Assembly (NCBI GenBank): GCA_910587685.1
Contig: CAJUMY010000003.1
Span: 70,935-134,934 of the forward strand
From: an uncultured Christensenellaceae bacterium
GTDB taxonomy: Bacteria; Bacillota; Clostridia; Christensenellales; UBA3700
Direction of reading: 5' to 3'
DNA: 64,000 nucleotides
The notes below the pieces were generated by a model. It was given only the letters and a program-made list of their open reading frames with translations. It made no database searches and was not told where the DNA came from. Numbering within the stretch: the first letter of the stretch is position 1; every line of letters starts with the position of its first letter. This document shows, piece by piece, positions 54,378 through 63,047 of this stretch. Made by a program: the position numbers and the translations under genes.

Positions 54378-55265
54378 TTATCGCTGCCTGAAATACGCTA
54401 TCTCTTCAACGTTCTTCCATCGCCCGTCTCTGTTATAACGCATCAAAAGACCGAGACCATCGCCCTTTTTTATTACATTGACGCCCTCGTTACACGTGAG
54501 CGTACACTTCACGCCGAGCTTAGCGAGTATTTTGTCGCTTGACTTTGAATACGACCCGTAAGGATAGGCGTACGTTACGCACTTTACGCCGACCTTTTCG
54601 AGAGCATCTATCAGTCTCTCGCTGTCGGCGGTAAGCGTCTTGGCGTATTCTTCCTCGCTCTCTCCTTTGGCTCTTGCCGCTCCTTTACGCGTTTTGTCGA
54701 TGTTGTGAAAATCATACGAGTGGAGCGCTATTTCCACGCCTTTTACTCTTGAAAGTTCGCCGATATCGTCAAAGTCGAGATACGTATACTTTTTAGATAT
54801 GTTTGGATTGTTTTTATTAAGGCGCGTATAATCGCCCACCACGCTGACAACCGCTTTCATCCCGAACTCGTCGAGCAGCTTAGGAATATATCGCATATAC
54901 GAATAATATCCGTCGTCAAAGGTGAGCATAACGCACTTAGCGGGAAGAGTCTTTTTTCCCTGCGTATAAGCTATGAGGTCTCTGCTGTCTATTGAGCGAT
55001 ATCCTTTCTCCTGAAGATATTTCATATCCTCTCTTAGCGTAGAGAAGTTGATTTCGTATTTCGACGGTTTAGCGCCGTCCGCTATGATATTATGATACAT
55101 GAGTATCATAACGTCTATACCGTTCTCGTCATACGTTTCGGCGGCGGTATCATCGATATAAACGCATAATAAGACCGCCGACACGATAGCGATAGCCGTA
55201 ACGAGCGCAGTTATCGTTCCGAATATCCCGCCGCGTTTTGAATAAGAAGATTCATTTGCTTTCAT
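54378..55265 (-). CDS. Polysaccharide deacetylase (NodB/CE4 family), membrane-anchored
   Basis: 295 residues. N-terminal helix (FGTITALVTAIAIVSAVLLCVYI) anchors it outside. CE4 motifs: MLTFDDGYYSYM (motif 1, Asp-Asp), ALHSYDFHNID (motif 2, the two His), and AYPYGSYSKSS (motif 3). It removes acetyl groups from peptidoglycan or other surface polymers. The YHNIIADGAKPSKYEI segment before the domain is seen in many Firmicute members. SD GGAGGAG before ATG. Confidence 0.93.
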   Translation of the reverse strand: MKANESSYSKRGGIFGTITALVTAIAIVSAVLLCVYIDDTAAETYDENGIDVMILMYHNIIADGAKPSKYEINFSTLREDMKYLQEKGYRSIDSRDLIAYTQGKKTLPAKCVMLTFDDGYYSYMRYIPKLLDEFGMKAVVSVVGDYTRLNKNNPNISKKYTYLDFDDIGELSRVKGVEIALHSYDFHNIDKTRKGAARAKGESEEEYAKTLTADSERLIDALEKVGVKCVTYAYPYGSYSKSSDKILAKLGVKCTLTCNEGVNVIKKGDGLGLLMRYNRDGRWKNVEEIAYFRQR

Positions 55266-55496
55266 CCTGCGCTCCTCCGCCTTTTCCTTCTTTAACAGTT
55301 CTCTTTTTATCGATCATTATTTCATCAAATTCAATATAATACATTACTTCTCTTACCTCTAAACGATATTGTCCGTCAAAATTTAACTATTATACAAAGC
55401 GGACTATATATTTATAAACGCTCCGAATAGCAAGGCGTATATCTTTGATTTCGATAAAATTTTTAATACGCGCTGTCAATATTTACCAATCCGCTC

Positions 55497-55525
55497 TTGA
55501 CAAAACCCGAGCAAAATAATATCAT
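55497..55525 (+). promoter_or_regulatory. Promoter of nagA, placed at the start codon
   Basis: TTGACA (55497-55502), 17 bases, TATCAT (55520-55525). The start codon at 55532 is seven bases past the -10 element, so the mRNA would begin at or next to the ATG. Confidence 0.75.
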
Positions 55526-55531
55526 TAAGTC

Positions 55532-56701
55532 ATGAATAAATTATTGATCAAAAACGTTCGTCCTTTTATTGGCGGACGCATCGAAAACTTGAGTAGCATA
55601 TTAATAGAAAACGGCGAAATAACGGCGATACTAAACGCCGGAGAAAGCGTCGAGAACGCCGAGATATTTGACGGTAGAGGCAATATCGCCGCAAGCGGTT
55701 ACATCGACATCCACACCCACGGCGGTTACGGTCACGACGTTATGGAAGCGACGGAAGAGGCTCTCTATAGCATCAGCAGATTCCACCTCGATAACGGCGT
55801 CACTACGTACGTTCCGACTACGCTTACCGCGTCGATCCCGGACACGAGAAAGACTCTCGACTTCCTTCTTCACTATAACGATCCAAACGTCGCAAGAAGG
55901 TACGGTTCGCATCTCGAAGGTCCTTACCTTTCGCCCAAAGCGGCTGGCGCCCATCCGCCTCATCTTCTCCTCGATCCCGACGAGAATAATTCATCATTCA
56001 TATGGGACTATAACTGCGTCGTATCGCGTATAACCGTCGCCCCCAATCTCTCCGGCGCAGGCTGGCTGACAAAGGAATGCGTTGAAAACGGTATTCAGGT
56101 ATCGGCAGGACACGACAACGCCATAGACGACGAAATAGACGTGATGTTCGATAGCGGCGCCACGTCAGTCACTCATATGTATAACTGCACTTCGCGTCCT
56201 TCAAGAAGAGAGACCCCGAAAAAACATCTCGGACTCACGGAAATGGGACTTATAGACGATAGAATAACTTGCGAAATAATAGCGGACGACAGGCACGTTC
56301 CAAACCGTCTGTTCAAAATGATATTCAAGCTCAAAGGCGCCGATAAAATAGCGCTTGTCTCCGATTCGCTGAGCGTTGCGGGCATGGAAGCCGGCGACTA
56401 TTTTCTCGGTAGCGGAGATTCGAAACAGGTGATACGAGTCGAAGACGGCGTTGCGACGCTCCCGAGCGAAAACACGTACGCCGGTTCCGTTACCCCGATA
56501 TCGTTAATGGCAAAGAACCTCGTTAAGAACGTCGGAATATCTATCGAGGACGCGCTAACTATGGCGATACTGACACCGGCAAAGCTCATGAACATGACTG
56601 ACAGAGGCGATATTCGTGTCGGCTATCTCGCAGATATCAATATTCTCGATAACGATCTCAATATCGTAAATACCGTATTTAACGGCAAAATCGTAAAGTA
56701 A
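55532..56701 (+). CDS. nagA: N-acetylglucosamine-6-phosphate deacetylase
   Basis: 389 residues. Removes the acetyl group of GlcNAc-6-P in amino-sugar recycling. Amidohydrolase fold with GYIDIHTHGGYGHD (first metal site), EGPYLSPKAAGAHPPH with the Glu ligand, SAGHDNA, VTHMYNC, and ALVSDSLSVAGM with the catalytic Asp. The family's usual H-x-E-P-G after the THMYN block is SRRET here. No SD precedes the ATG, and the promoter lies so close that a leaderless transcript is likely. No nagB is adjacent. Confidence 0.93.
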   Translation: MNKLLIKNVRPFIGGRIENLSSILIENGEITAILNAGESVENAEIFDGRGNIAASGYIDIHTHGGYGHDVMEATEEALYSISRFHLDNGVTTYVPTTLTASIPDTRKTLDFLLHYNDPNVARRYGSHLEGPYLSPKAAGAHPPHLLLDPDENNSSFIWDYNCVVSRITVAPNLSGAGWLTKECVENGIQVSAGHDNAIDDEIDVMFDSGATSVTHMYNCTSRPSRRETPKKHLGLTEMGLIDDRITCEIIADDRHVPNRLFKMIFKLKGADKIALVSDSLSVAGMEAGDYFLGSGDSKQVIRVEDGVATLPSENTYAGSVTPISLMAKNLVKNVGISIEDALTMAILTPAKLMNMTDRGDIRVGYLADINILDNDLNIVNTVFNGKIVK

Positions 56702-56766
56702 ACCGACGGATTTAGAACAAATCTTAAAAACAAATTAAAATCGAAATATAATATACAACAATAAAC

Positions 56767-56799
56767 AAGGCTTTTCTGCAAAAGAAGAGCCTTATTTTA
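56767..56799 (+). terminator. Intrinsic terminator after nagA
   Basis: AAGGCTTTTC pairs with GAAGAGCCTT around seven bases, followed by ATTTTAT. Confidence 0.8.
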
Positions 56800-57211
56800 T
56801 AAATTCAGCGAAAATGGCGGCGCAATATTCCTAAAAATATAAAATCATACCGTATCATTTCTAAATCTCACAGTATCAATGTCTTTGCGATAACCGCCTT
56901 TTTTCTAAAAAAAGTTGTCGCGCTTTGGAAGGCGGATTTTAATATTACCGCCCACAGCTTGTAACGTAAAACAAAACGACCCGAGATAATGACGGGTCGT
57001 TTTGTCGTGTTTAGGAAGTCGAAAACTGATTTAATAAAAAATCTTTCTATTGAGTTATTTCGTTATGTCGTATCTTTGTGATTTACAAATTCATTTTATT
57101 AGGCGTAACTGAATTAAATATGAATTTTCAACAATTTTTTCATTTTTTCTGAAAAATTTTTATCTTACTCCGAAACATATACGTTTGATTTTCACAAACG
57201 CAACTTCAGCG
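56800..57211. other. Non-coding region between nagA and the DUF2726 gene
   Basis: Over 400 bp without a gene I can support. It holds one strong hairpin (56971-57005) and otherwise A+T-rich sequence. Confidence 0.6.
56971..57005 (-). terminator. Strong hairpin, 13-bp perfect stem
   Basis: ACAAAACGACCCG and CGGGTCGTTTTGT pair perfectly around nine bases; on the minus strand it continues with TTTACG. It could terminate transcription coming from the DUF2726 gene 207 bp upstream, or a small RNA in between. Confidence 0.7.
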
Positions 57212-57739
57212 TCAAAGACGTTGCCAGTCCGACGTTTGCGCTTCGCTCAGCGTCTTTTCTATCCTGTTTTTAACGTAGCTTATTTCGTTATCGTAATGCG
57301 TCCAGAACGTCAATAACGGTATATTTGCTTCTCCACATATTTCTTTGACTCTAAAATCTCTGTACTGCCTATTCTTTTCAAAGTGCGATTTATCGTTAAG
57401 TTCGATAAGGAGCTTTATCTCCATAGTGACTTTATCCACCAAAGCGAAATCCACTATTCTGTACAACTCGCTTTGAAATCTCGCGTCGCTCTTCTTTCTA
57501 ATAACGCTCGATAGCGGCACCTGCGCCGCGACTATATATTTTTCAGCAAACACGCTTGCGAGTTTATTATAAAACGAGTATTCGCTCCTCGTCATATAGC
57601 TTTTTCTTTCGTATACTATAGGACTCTTTACGTTAATATCGTTATATTCTTTTTGAACCGAAGAGGTCGCTATGGTTTCGTTTATTTTATTCTCTTTCTT
57701 ATCTCTCTTTCCAAACAGCCATCTTATCAAATTGCACAT
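57212..57739 (-). CDS. DUF2726 domain-containing protein
   Basis: 175 residues. A basic N-terminus, then a domain with SEYSFYNKLASVFAEKYIVAAQV, VDFALVDKVTMEIKLLIELND, and REYREICGEANIPLLTF-like spacing (here RVKEICGEANIPLLTFWTH). DUF2726 proteins resemble PD-(D/E)xK nucleases: VDFALV and LLIELND could provide the Asp and Glu-x-Asn/Lys positions. Nuclease activity is unproven; often found with topoisomerase-like zinc fingers, not here. SD GAGG before ATG. Confidence 0.82.
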   Translation of the reverse strand: MCNLIRWLFGKRDKKENKINETIATSSVQKEYNDINVKSPIVYERKSYMTRSEYSFYNKLASVFAEKYIVAAQVPLSSVIRKKSDARFQSELYRIVDFALVDKVTMEIKLLIELNDKSHFEKNRQYRDFRVKEICGEANIPLLTFWTHYDNEISYVKNRIEKTLSEAQTSDWQRL

Positions 57740-57924
57740 ATTGCCTCGACTTTATCTACAAAATTTGTAAATTAAGAATTTTTTCTTGTTCATATATCAA
57801 AACATATACTCAAGCGTATTGCTTGAGCATACATTTCCATCGTAGAATTTGATACGTCGGCTTCTTTGACTTTATGACTACCCGAACGTATCTATTTTAT
57901 CGACGCCGCGTCAACGCCGTCTAT

Positions 57925-58953
57925 TCAATCGCTGAGCCCCGTATACAACTCGAATCCGTAGTCCTTGAACTCCGCGACTATTCCGTTATGATCTCCCGCG
58001 CCGTAGATAGGACATTTGACGTCTCGAAGAGCCTCCCGTACCATAAAGTAAACTTTCTTTTCATACTGCGTGACTATGGATAGCTCGGGTCTTATCTTCT
58101 TAACAAAGCTGAAATTAGTCGAGCCGATATGCCCGTGATGTCCGACTTTAAGAAGATCTATCTTTCCGACTTCTTTAGCGACCTCAGTCTCGTCGCCGTA
58201 AAAGTTATTGAGATCGCCTGTCAAAAGAGCCTTGACGCCGTTCCTTTCAACTAAAGTCACGAGCGAATTGGCATTCTCACCCATATGAACTACGTCCGTC
58301 TTGTAATCTCCGTTGAGGAGAGTGATATTGAGAGAGCCGAGCTTAAAGCTCTCTGTCGGAATATCATGCACGACCTCTACGCCTCTCTTATTGCAAGCGG
58401 CTATCATCTCGTCGAACACTTCCTGGTTATCCCAAGTATTTCGTTCAATTAGATTGATTATATCGGGATTGTATTTCTTAACGTACGCCTTTTTCACCGT
58501 AACGTCCTCGTCGAGTATCACCGTATCGAATCCGCCGAGATGATCGGAGTGAGCGTGAGTTCCGACAACGAAGTCGAGAGTGACCTTTCCGTTCTCATCG
58601 CCGGCAATACGTTTTAGCTCGCTAAGAACGTACTCCTCGTATCCTTTCAACTCGAGCGAAGCAAACCCGCGGGGGTTTTGACTGTCTTCTGCCGCGTCGA
58701 CCATGGCAAAATGCCCGTCGCTCTCTATTATCATAGCGTCCGCTCCCGGAGTATTGAGAAAATATATCCTGTCTCCTCGAGAATCCGCCTCGTATTTCTC
58801 AAAACCGTATTTAGCGTACAGCTTCTTATCTACGGAATTCCATACTCCCGCGGTAATGCCTATAGATATAGATACTATCAGTATCGCGGCGACTAAGCCG
58901 ATAAGAATACCGTATAGTACCTTCGCTCTCCTCTCTCTCTTTTCATTTTCCAT
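57925..58953 (-). CDS. ComEC/Rec2-like metallo-beta-lactamase fold hydrolase, membrane-anchored
   Basis: 342 residues. N-terminal helix (VLYGILIGLVAAILIVSISIGITAG), then the beta-lactamase fold with the metal site THAHSDHLGGFD (H-x-H-x-D-H), later LLTGDLNNF and LKVGHHGHIGSTN, all as in the extracellular hydrolase domain of ComEC. It lacks the ComEC transmembrane channel domain, so it is not a DNA-uptake channel; a secreted nuclease or phosphodiesterase is possible. A GTG three codons upstream is rejected because it overlaps the GAGGTG SD. Confidence 0.88.
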   Translation of the reverse strand: MENEKRERRAKVLYGILIGLVAAILIVSISIGITAGVWNSVDKKLYAKYGFEKYEADSRGDRIYFLNTPGADAMIIESDGHFAMVDAAEDSQNPRGFASLELKGYEEYVLSELKRIAGDENGKVTLDFVVGTHAHSDHLGGFDTVILDEDVTVKKAYVKKYNPDIINLIERNTWDNQEVFDEMIAACNKRGVEVVHDIPTESFKLGSLNITLLNGDYKTDVVHMGENANSLVTLVERNGVKALLTGDLNNFYGDETEVAKEVGKIDLLKVGHHGHIGSTNFSFVKKIRPELSIVTQYEKKVYFMVREALRDVKCPIYGAGDHNGIVAEFKDYGFELYTGLSD

Positions 58954-59166
58954 AAAATTCACCTCAGCCTTCTCATATACGCGGTAAACTACCGCTGACT
59001 TTCAAGTCTAAATCATATGAAAATATTATATCATAAAGTCAAAATATTTTCAATACCCAATTTCGTTATATACCTCGTCAAGCTACTTTTATTTTTCTTA
59101 TTAGTAGAACGTAGCAACGCCGTTTTTTGATATAAAAGCGAGAGTTCGCACGGATATGACGCTAGC

Positions 59167-59185
59167 TAACTAAACTGATTAGTTA
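59167..59185. promoter_or_regulatory. Operator-like palindrome next to a consensus promoter
   Basis: TAACTAA-actga-TTAGTTA, perfect 7-bp arms, ends directly against the -35 hexamer at 59186. The position and size fit a repressor or activator site of a dimeric regulator. Confidence 0.55.
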
Positions 59186-59214
59186 TTGACAAACGTATTA
59201 AGTATATATATAAT
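59186..59214 (+). promoter_or_regulatory. Consensus sigma-A promoter of the lipoprotein gene
   Basis: TTGACA (59186-59191), exactly 17 bases, TATAAT (59209-59214); the only perfect consensus promoter I found in the window. Confidence 0.92.
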
Positions 59215-59259
59215 AGGTAAAGAATATGTAAAATAAATATTCGTAAAAGGATGAGTGAA

Positions 59260-60351
59260 ATGACGAAAAAACTACGGATAATACCTGTAATATTAGTTAT
59301 ATGTATGTCTCTTTTCATAGTAATGACGGGTTGCGTCGATAAGAGAGAAATAGAAAAACCGACCTTCGACTTCGACGGTCTCGGCTCGGCGCCGCCGGAA
59401 AGCATACTTGAAGGAATAACTCCTCTTGACGAAAGCAAAATAACTCTTTCGGAAAAGGAAAGCTCCGATATGGAAATATTGGATTCGGCTTCGTACATAT
59501 TCCGCATAGCCAATAACAATATGCAGATAGTTCCCTATTACGCAAGTTACGCGGCGGGCAGCGGCGTCGCCGACATAAAATTCGGCATCTCGGTACGCGG
59601 CTCTATGGAACTCAAACAGATACTTATAGCCGACGGCAAAGAATGGTACTATCTCGACGCAGGAGAGATAGTCAACGTCGAATCGGTAAGCGGCAGCGGC
59701 AAGCAAACAGATATCAACTATATGCTCAGCGTCGTACGCCCCGCGCTCGACTACGCTACGCGTTACTACACGCCTGACGGCAAGACCTTCTATTATCAAT
59801 CGGGAAGCAGTAACTGTTTCAAAAACAAACCGAGAAGCATGACGAATTTCTTCGACCCATACACGTTCAACTGGAATAAAGTAACCGACAAGTGGACGAA
59901 AAAGTTTAACTTCGAAGAATATATGGACTATTCGAATATGCGTTATAGCAATCGCGACCTTACCGCAATGGATATAAGAGGCGAATTCCTCGAATCGGCG
60001 TCTGTCAAAGATAACGGCGAGTATTACACGGCGAGCATGACGGTAAAAATAGATTCAGAAGCTATGGATCTCAATAAGAAAAATCTTAACGCATCCGGCA
60101 ACAGAGAGCTTAGCTATAAATATCAGACTCTCACCATAGAGGTTTGGAAATCGGGACTCATCCGCAGATACTATACTACGAACGGCTGGGAAGGTATCGT
60201 CGTGACGTCTCTCAACATCAAAGGCTCGTCCGACAACAACTACGACCAATACTTTTCCTACGACAAGACTCTCATCAACAAACTGAAGATGCCGCCTAAA
60301 GACGTTCTCGACGACTTCTTCAAAGCGTGCGACGAAGTAGCGGCAAAATAA
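59260..60351 (+). CDS. Lipoprotein of unknown function
   Basis: About 363 residues. Signal peptide (LRIIPVILVICMSLFIVM) with lipobox VMTGC, so a lipid-anchored extracellular protein. The mature part has paired Tyr/Trp-rich strands (WYYLDAGEIVNVE, YYTPDGKTFYYQSGSSN, YTASMTVKIDSEAMDL) and no recognised family. ATG 59251 lies in the SD; ATG 59260, with AAAGG eight bases upstream, is preferred. It has a perfect promoter and an adjacent operator-like palindrome, so strong, regulated expression is expected. A bidirectional terminator follows. Confidence 0.82.
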   Translation: MTKKLRIIPVILVICMSLFIVMTGCVDKREIEKPTFDFDGLGSAPPESILEGITPLDESKITLSEKESSDMEILDSASYIFRIANNNMQIVPYYASYAAGSGVADIKFGISVRGSMELKQILIADGKEWYYLDAGEIVNVESVSGSGKQTDINYMLSVVRPALDYATRYYTPDGKTFYYQSGSSNCFKNKPRSMTNFFDPYTFNWNKVTDKWTKKFNFEEYMDYSNMRYSNRDLTAMDIRGEFLESASVKDNGEYYTASMTVKIDSEAMDLNKKNLNASGNRELSYKYQTLTIEVWKSGLIRRYYTTNGWEGIVVTSLNIKGSSDNNYDQYFSYDKTLINKLKMPPKDVLDDFFKACDEVAAK

Positions 60352-60436
60352 AATAATATCATAAAAATATCGTCCTACGATACGGCGGAAATTTCCGATG
60401 ACATAAATTCAAGATTTTCATCTCAATATAAAAAAG

Positions 60437-60481
60437 AAAAACGGAACGAGATCGGCATACCGAATTAACGCTCCGTTTTTC
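60437..60481. terminator. Bidirectional terminator
   Basis: AAAACGGAACG and CGCTCCGTTTTT pair with one mismatch; T-runs follow on both strands. It serves the plus-strand lipoprotein gene and the minus-strand metallophosphoesterase gene. Confidence 0.8.
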
Positions 60482-60545
60482 TTTTGCTTTTACCTATATC
60501 GTCATACCTCTTCCGCTAAACGAACGATATTATAAGCCGCCCGAT

Positions 60546-61415
60546 TTAACCGGATTTTCTAAGCGTTATCATGGGAATATGCGGCTTGTTATTGAGCCGA
60601 AACGGAATAATACTGTTGCCGAGACCTCTTGACACTATCATATCGGTATGCTCAGTCAGATGATAAAGACCGCTGGCGTATTCGGGGAAAAATCCTTGGT
60701 TAGGAGCTATAAGACCCTTTCCGAAAAATCGGAACTGACCTCCGTGCGCGTGACCCGACAATACCAGATCGGGAATTTTATCAATATACTCTTCAATCGG
60801 ACAGGCGATATAGGTTCTCGACTTTTCCCATTCTGGACGGTGAGCAAGGAGCACCTTAAAGTTCTTTCTGTCCTCTTCTTCGATATTCGTATAATTATAA
60901 TCGGCATTGTCCGAAAGTCCAATGAGCGACACAGTCGAGTTTCCTTTTTTGAACTTTACTATGCTGTCATCAAGAACGTTTACGCCGTTGTTTTTTAGAA
61001 TATCATACAATATTTCCTTATCATCGTTCGCATTTTCGTGATTACCGCCGACATAGTATATCGGAGCGACGCTTGAAAGTTTCTTGATAAAATCCTCGAC
61101 TCCCGATTTTTCCACCTTTGAAGAGGCGTCGATAAGATCGCCCGTTATGGCGATAAGATCCGCTTTTGATTCTTTAAGCGTTGCGATAAGTTTTGAAATG
61201 TCGACTTTTATCTTCGGGAAATGCATATCGGAAAGATGAGCTATTTTCATCTCCCCTTCGAAAGTTTCTTCTTTTACGTCTATTGAAATCTCCTCGTATT
61301 CAATATTCTTATCGTCGTTCATAATAATGAACGGAATAATAGCCGAGAATAAAATAACCGCTAAAACGATCAAACATATAGCTAACTTTTTAATATTTAT
61401 TGCAATCGTTCTCAA
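60546..61415 (-). CDS. Metallophosphoesterase, membrane-anchored (YkuE-like)
   Basis: 289 residues. N-terminal helix (LAICLIVLAVILFSAIIPFII) followed by the calcineurin-like catalytic domain with all ligand motifs: AHLSDMHFPK, AITGDLID, GGNHENAND, LLAHRPEW and LSGHAHGGQFR. The exposed position and layout match Bacillus YkuE-like phosphatases acting on lipid or cell-wall substrates. The frame starts at TTG 61415 with GGGAG rather far (13 bases); no ATG is available before the helix, so this start is accepted with caution. Confidence 0.88.
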   Translation of the reverse strand: MRTIAINIKKLAICLIVLAVILFSAIIPFIIMNDDKNIEYEEISIDVKEETFEGEMKIAHLSDMHFPKIKVDISKLIATLKESKADLIAITGDLIDASSKVEKSGVEDFIKKLSSVAPIYYVGGNHENANDDKEILYDILKNNGVNVLDDSIVKFKKGNSTVSLIGLSDNADYNYTNIEEEDRKNFKVLLAHRPEWEKSRTYIACPIEEYIDKIPDLVLSGHAHGGQFRFFGKGLIAPNQGFFPEYASGLYHLTEHTDMIVSRGLGNSIIPFRLNNKPHIPMITLRKSG

Positions 61416-61481
61416 TTATTTCGTATATCTCCCAACAATGTTTTTTAATTTTTTACGCCCTATCTATACAGAATGTCCGTC

Positions 61482-62675
61482 CTAACGAACAGTATCGTAA
61501 AGTCCGCTCTCTTTTATTTTACTAAGCGTCAATACCCGATCATCGCTATAGATCTCGATAAGCTCTTCTTCGCTATTACACATAGCGCTGTAGCGGGGTT
61601 TCGTATAATAATTACCGTTCTCATCCGGTACGTATTCGCATACGAACTCTCTGCACCAAGTCGCGAAAAACAACCATTTCACGTTTTCATCAAATGCCGT
61701 ATCTATTTTCGGGATGAAGTCGTTCTCCGTCATGGCTATCATTTTATTCTTTGCAAAAGCGTAGTTCTTCTTGAATCGGCTCTTATTCGACCTATCCTTT
61801 TCATAAGCCTTGCGTTCGTTAAAGTCATAATACGGGTCGTCGCCGACCATATCGCATTTATCGTCGCCGACGTACCAGTCGGGGTGTTGCGGATTAGTTA
61901 CCCAAATGAGATTGTTAAGTCCGTGATATACCGCCATCCTCTCATAAACAATATCCCAAAGCTCTTTGTACGCGTCTTCTCCGCCGGCGCCCCACCAGAA
62001 CCAACCGCCCGACGCTTCGTGAAGCGGTCTCCAAAGTACGGGAACGTTATTATCCCTTAGTCTTTTCATATATTCCGATACCTTATCTATATCGGCAATA
62101 ATGCCTTTGTACTGCGCGCTATTCTTATCGGAAAGAACTTTTTTCAAATCAAATGCCGTCCTTTCGGTATAGAACGCTCTCTCCTTTCCGTCGAAATTAT
62201 CGACGAGCCAATGCCAACAGAACGTAACTATACCGCCCGCATTATGCCACTCTATCGCCTGCTCCACGGAATAGTTCGCTTGATCGAGCAGTACAACGGA
62301 CACGTCAAAGCCTGCGACGACGGGATAATCGCCCGTAACTTTATGCACGGCTTGCATCTCGTTCGCCTTGAATACCGTCGTAGGACTTTGAGGATCGGAA
62401 GGATCGACACGAAACTCCGGCGCCGAAAAGTCTTCGTATTCGTTGACGTACTGACCGCTTATTATTCTCCTGCCGTACTGACTTTTGAGAAAAGCCATCA
62501 GCTTGACCGCTTCCGAAGACGCGTTTTCGTTTATGAGAGAACCGTCGGCTTCCATATAATGTTTATCGCTGACGATCAAAAGATCGCTACATCCGCCCAT
62601 AAGCGCCAAAGCCGCGAATACAACCGTTAATAATATTGTAACAATGAGTTTTTTACGTGTACTAAAGCTGTTCAT
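61482..62675 (-). CDS. Glycoside hydrolase family 26 lipoprotein (beta-mannanase-like)
   Basis: 397 residues. Signal peptide (KKLIVTILLTVVFAALAL) with lipobox LMGGC. The GH26 barrel shows the acid/base Glu in WRPLHEASGGWFWWGAGG and the likely nucleophile Glu in MIAMTENDFIP; GIVTFCWHW and NLIWVTNPQHPDWYVGDD are further family blocks. It cleaves beta-mannan-type polymers outside the cell, tethered to the membrane. No sugar transporter or SusC/D is nearby, so its partners are elsewhere. The nearest SD is a little far from the ATG. Confidence 0.92.
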   Translation of the reverse strand: MNSFSTRKKLIVTILLTVVFAALALMGGCSDLLIVSDKHYMEADGSLINENASSEAVKLMAFLKSQYGRRIISGQYVNEYEDFSAPEFRVDPSDPQSPTTVFKANEMQAVHKVTGDYPVVAGFDVSVVLLDQANYSVEQAIEWHNAGGIVTFCWHWLVDNFDGKERAFYTERTAFDLKKVLSDKNSAQYKGIIADIDKVSEYMKRLRDNNVPVLWRPLHEASGGWFWWGAGGEDAYKELWDIVYERMAVYHGLNNLIWVTNPQHPDWYVGDDKCDMVGDDPYYDFNERKAYEKDRSNKSRFKKNYAFAKNKMIAMTENDFIPKIDTAFDENVKWLFFATWCREFVCEYVPDENGNYYTKPRYSAMCNSEEELIEIYSDDRVLTLSKIKESGLYDTVR

Positions 62676-62700
62676 AAAATCAATCGGGCTCCTCTCTTAC

Positions 62701-63047
62701 TAGGCTATTTAACTCTCTATGCTCACGCGTCAATATTAAATATTATCTTAACTATAATAGCATAGGGTCTGTTGAAAGTCAATATACGCATATACGGACG
62801 GCTCCATCAAAACTGTCGCAAATAGGCATATGGCTTTCTTTTGCGACTATCAGAAATACTCTGCCGTCTTTATACCGTAAACGATATAAAGATAGCGTTG
62901 AAACAATATTCAACGCTATTATGATAAATTACCGATATAGTATAGTACACACTGAAATAATTTCGCGTAAATCTATCGGATACGTTCATTATCGCCGCTT
63001 TTACCTATAACCTATAGCATAAAGCTATAATATCAATGTATGATCTA
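62701..63047. other. Intergenic region with one hairpin
   Basis: No gene supported. It contains the inverted repeat ATAGCGTTGAA-acaata-TTCAACGCTAT at 62892-62919. Confidence 0.6.
62892..62919 (-). terminator. Probable terminator of the acidic-repeat gene
   Basis: Perfect 11-bp stem; on the minus strand followed by CTTTATAT. Lies 130 bp past the stop codon at 63048. Confidence 0.55.

Noticed and set aside
52992..55265. MGMT, RluA and deacetylase genes as a DNA-repair or defence island
   Set aside because: They are ordinary single genes with separate terminators and no sign of a joint system.
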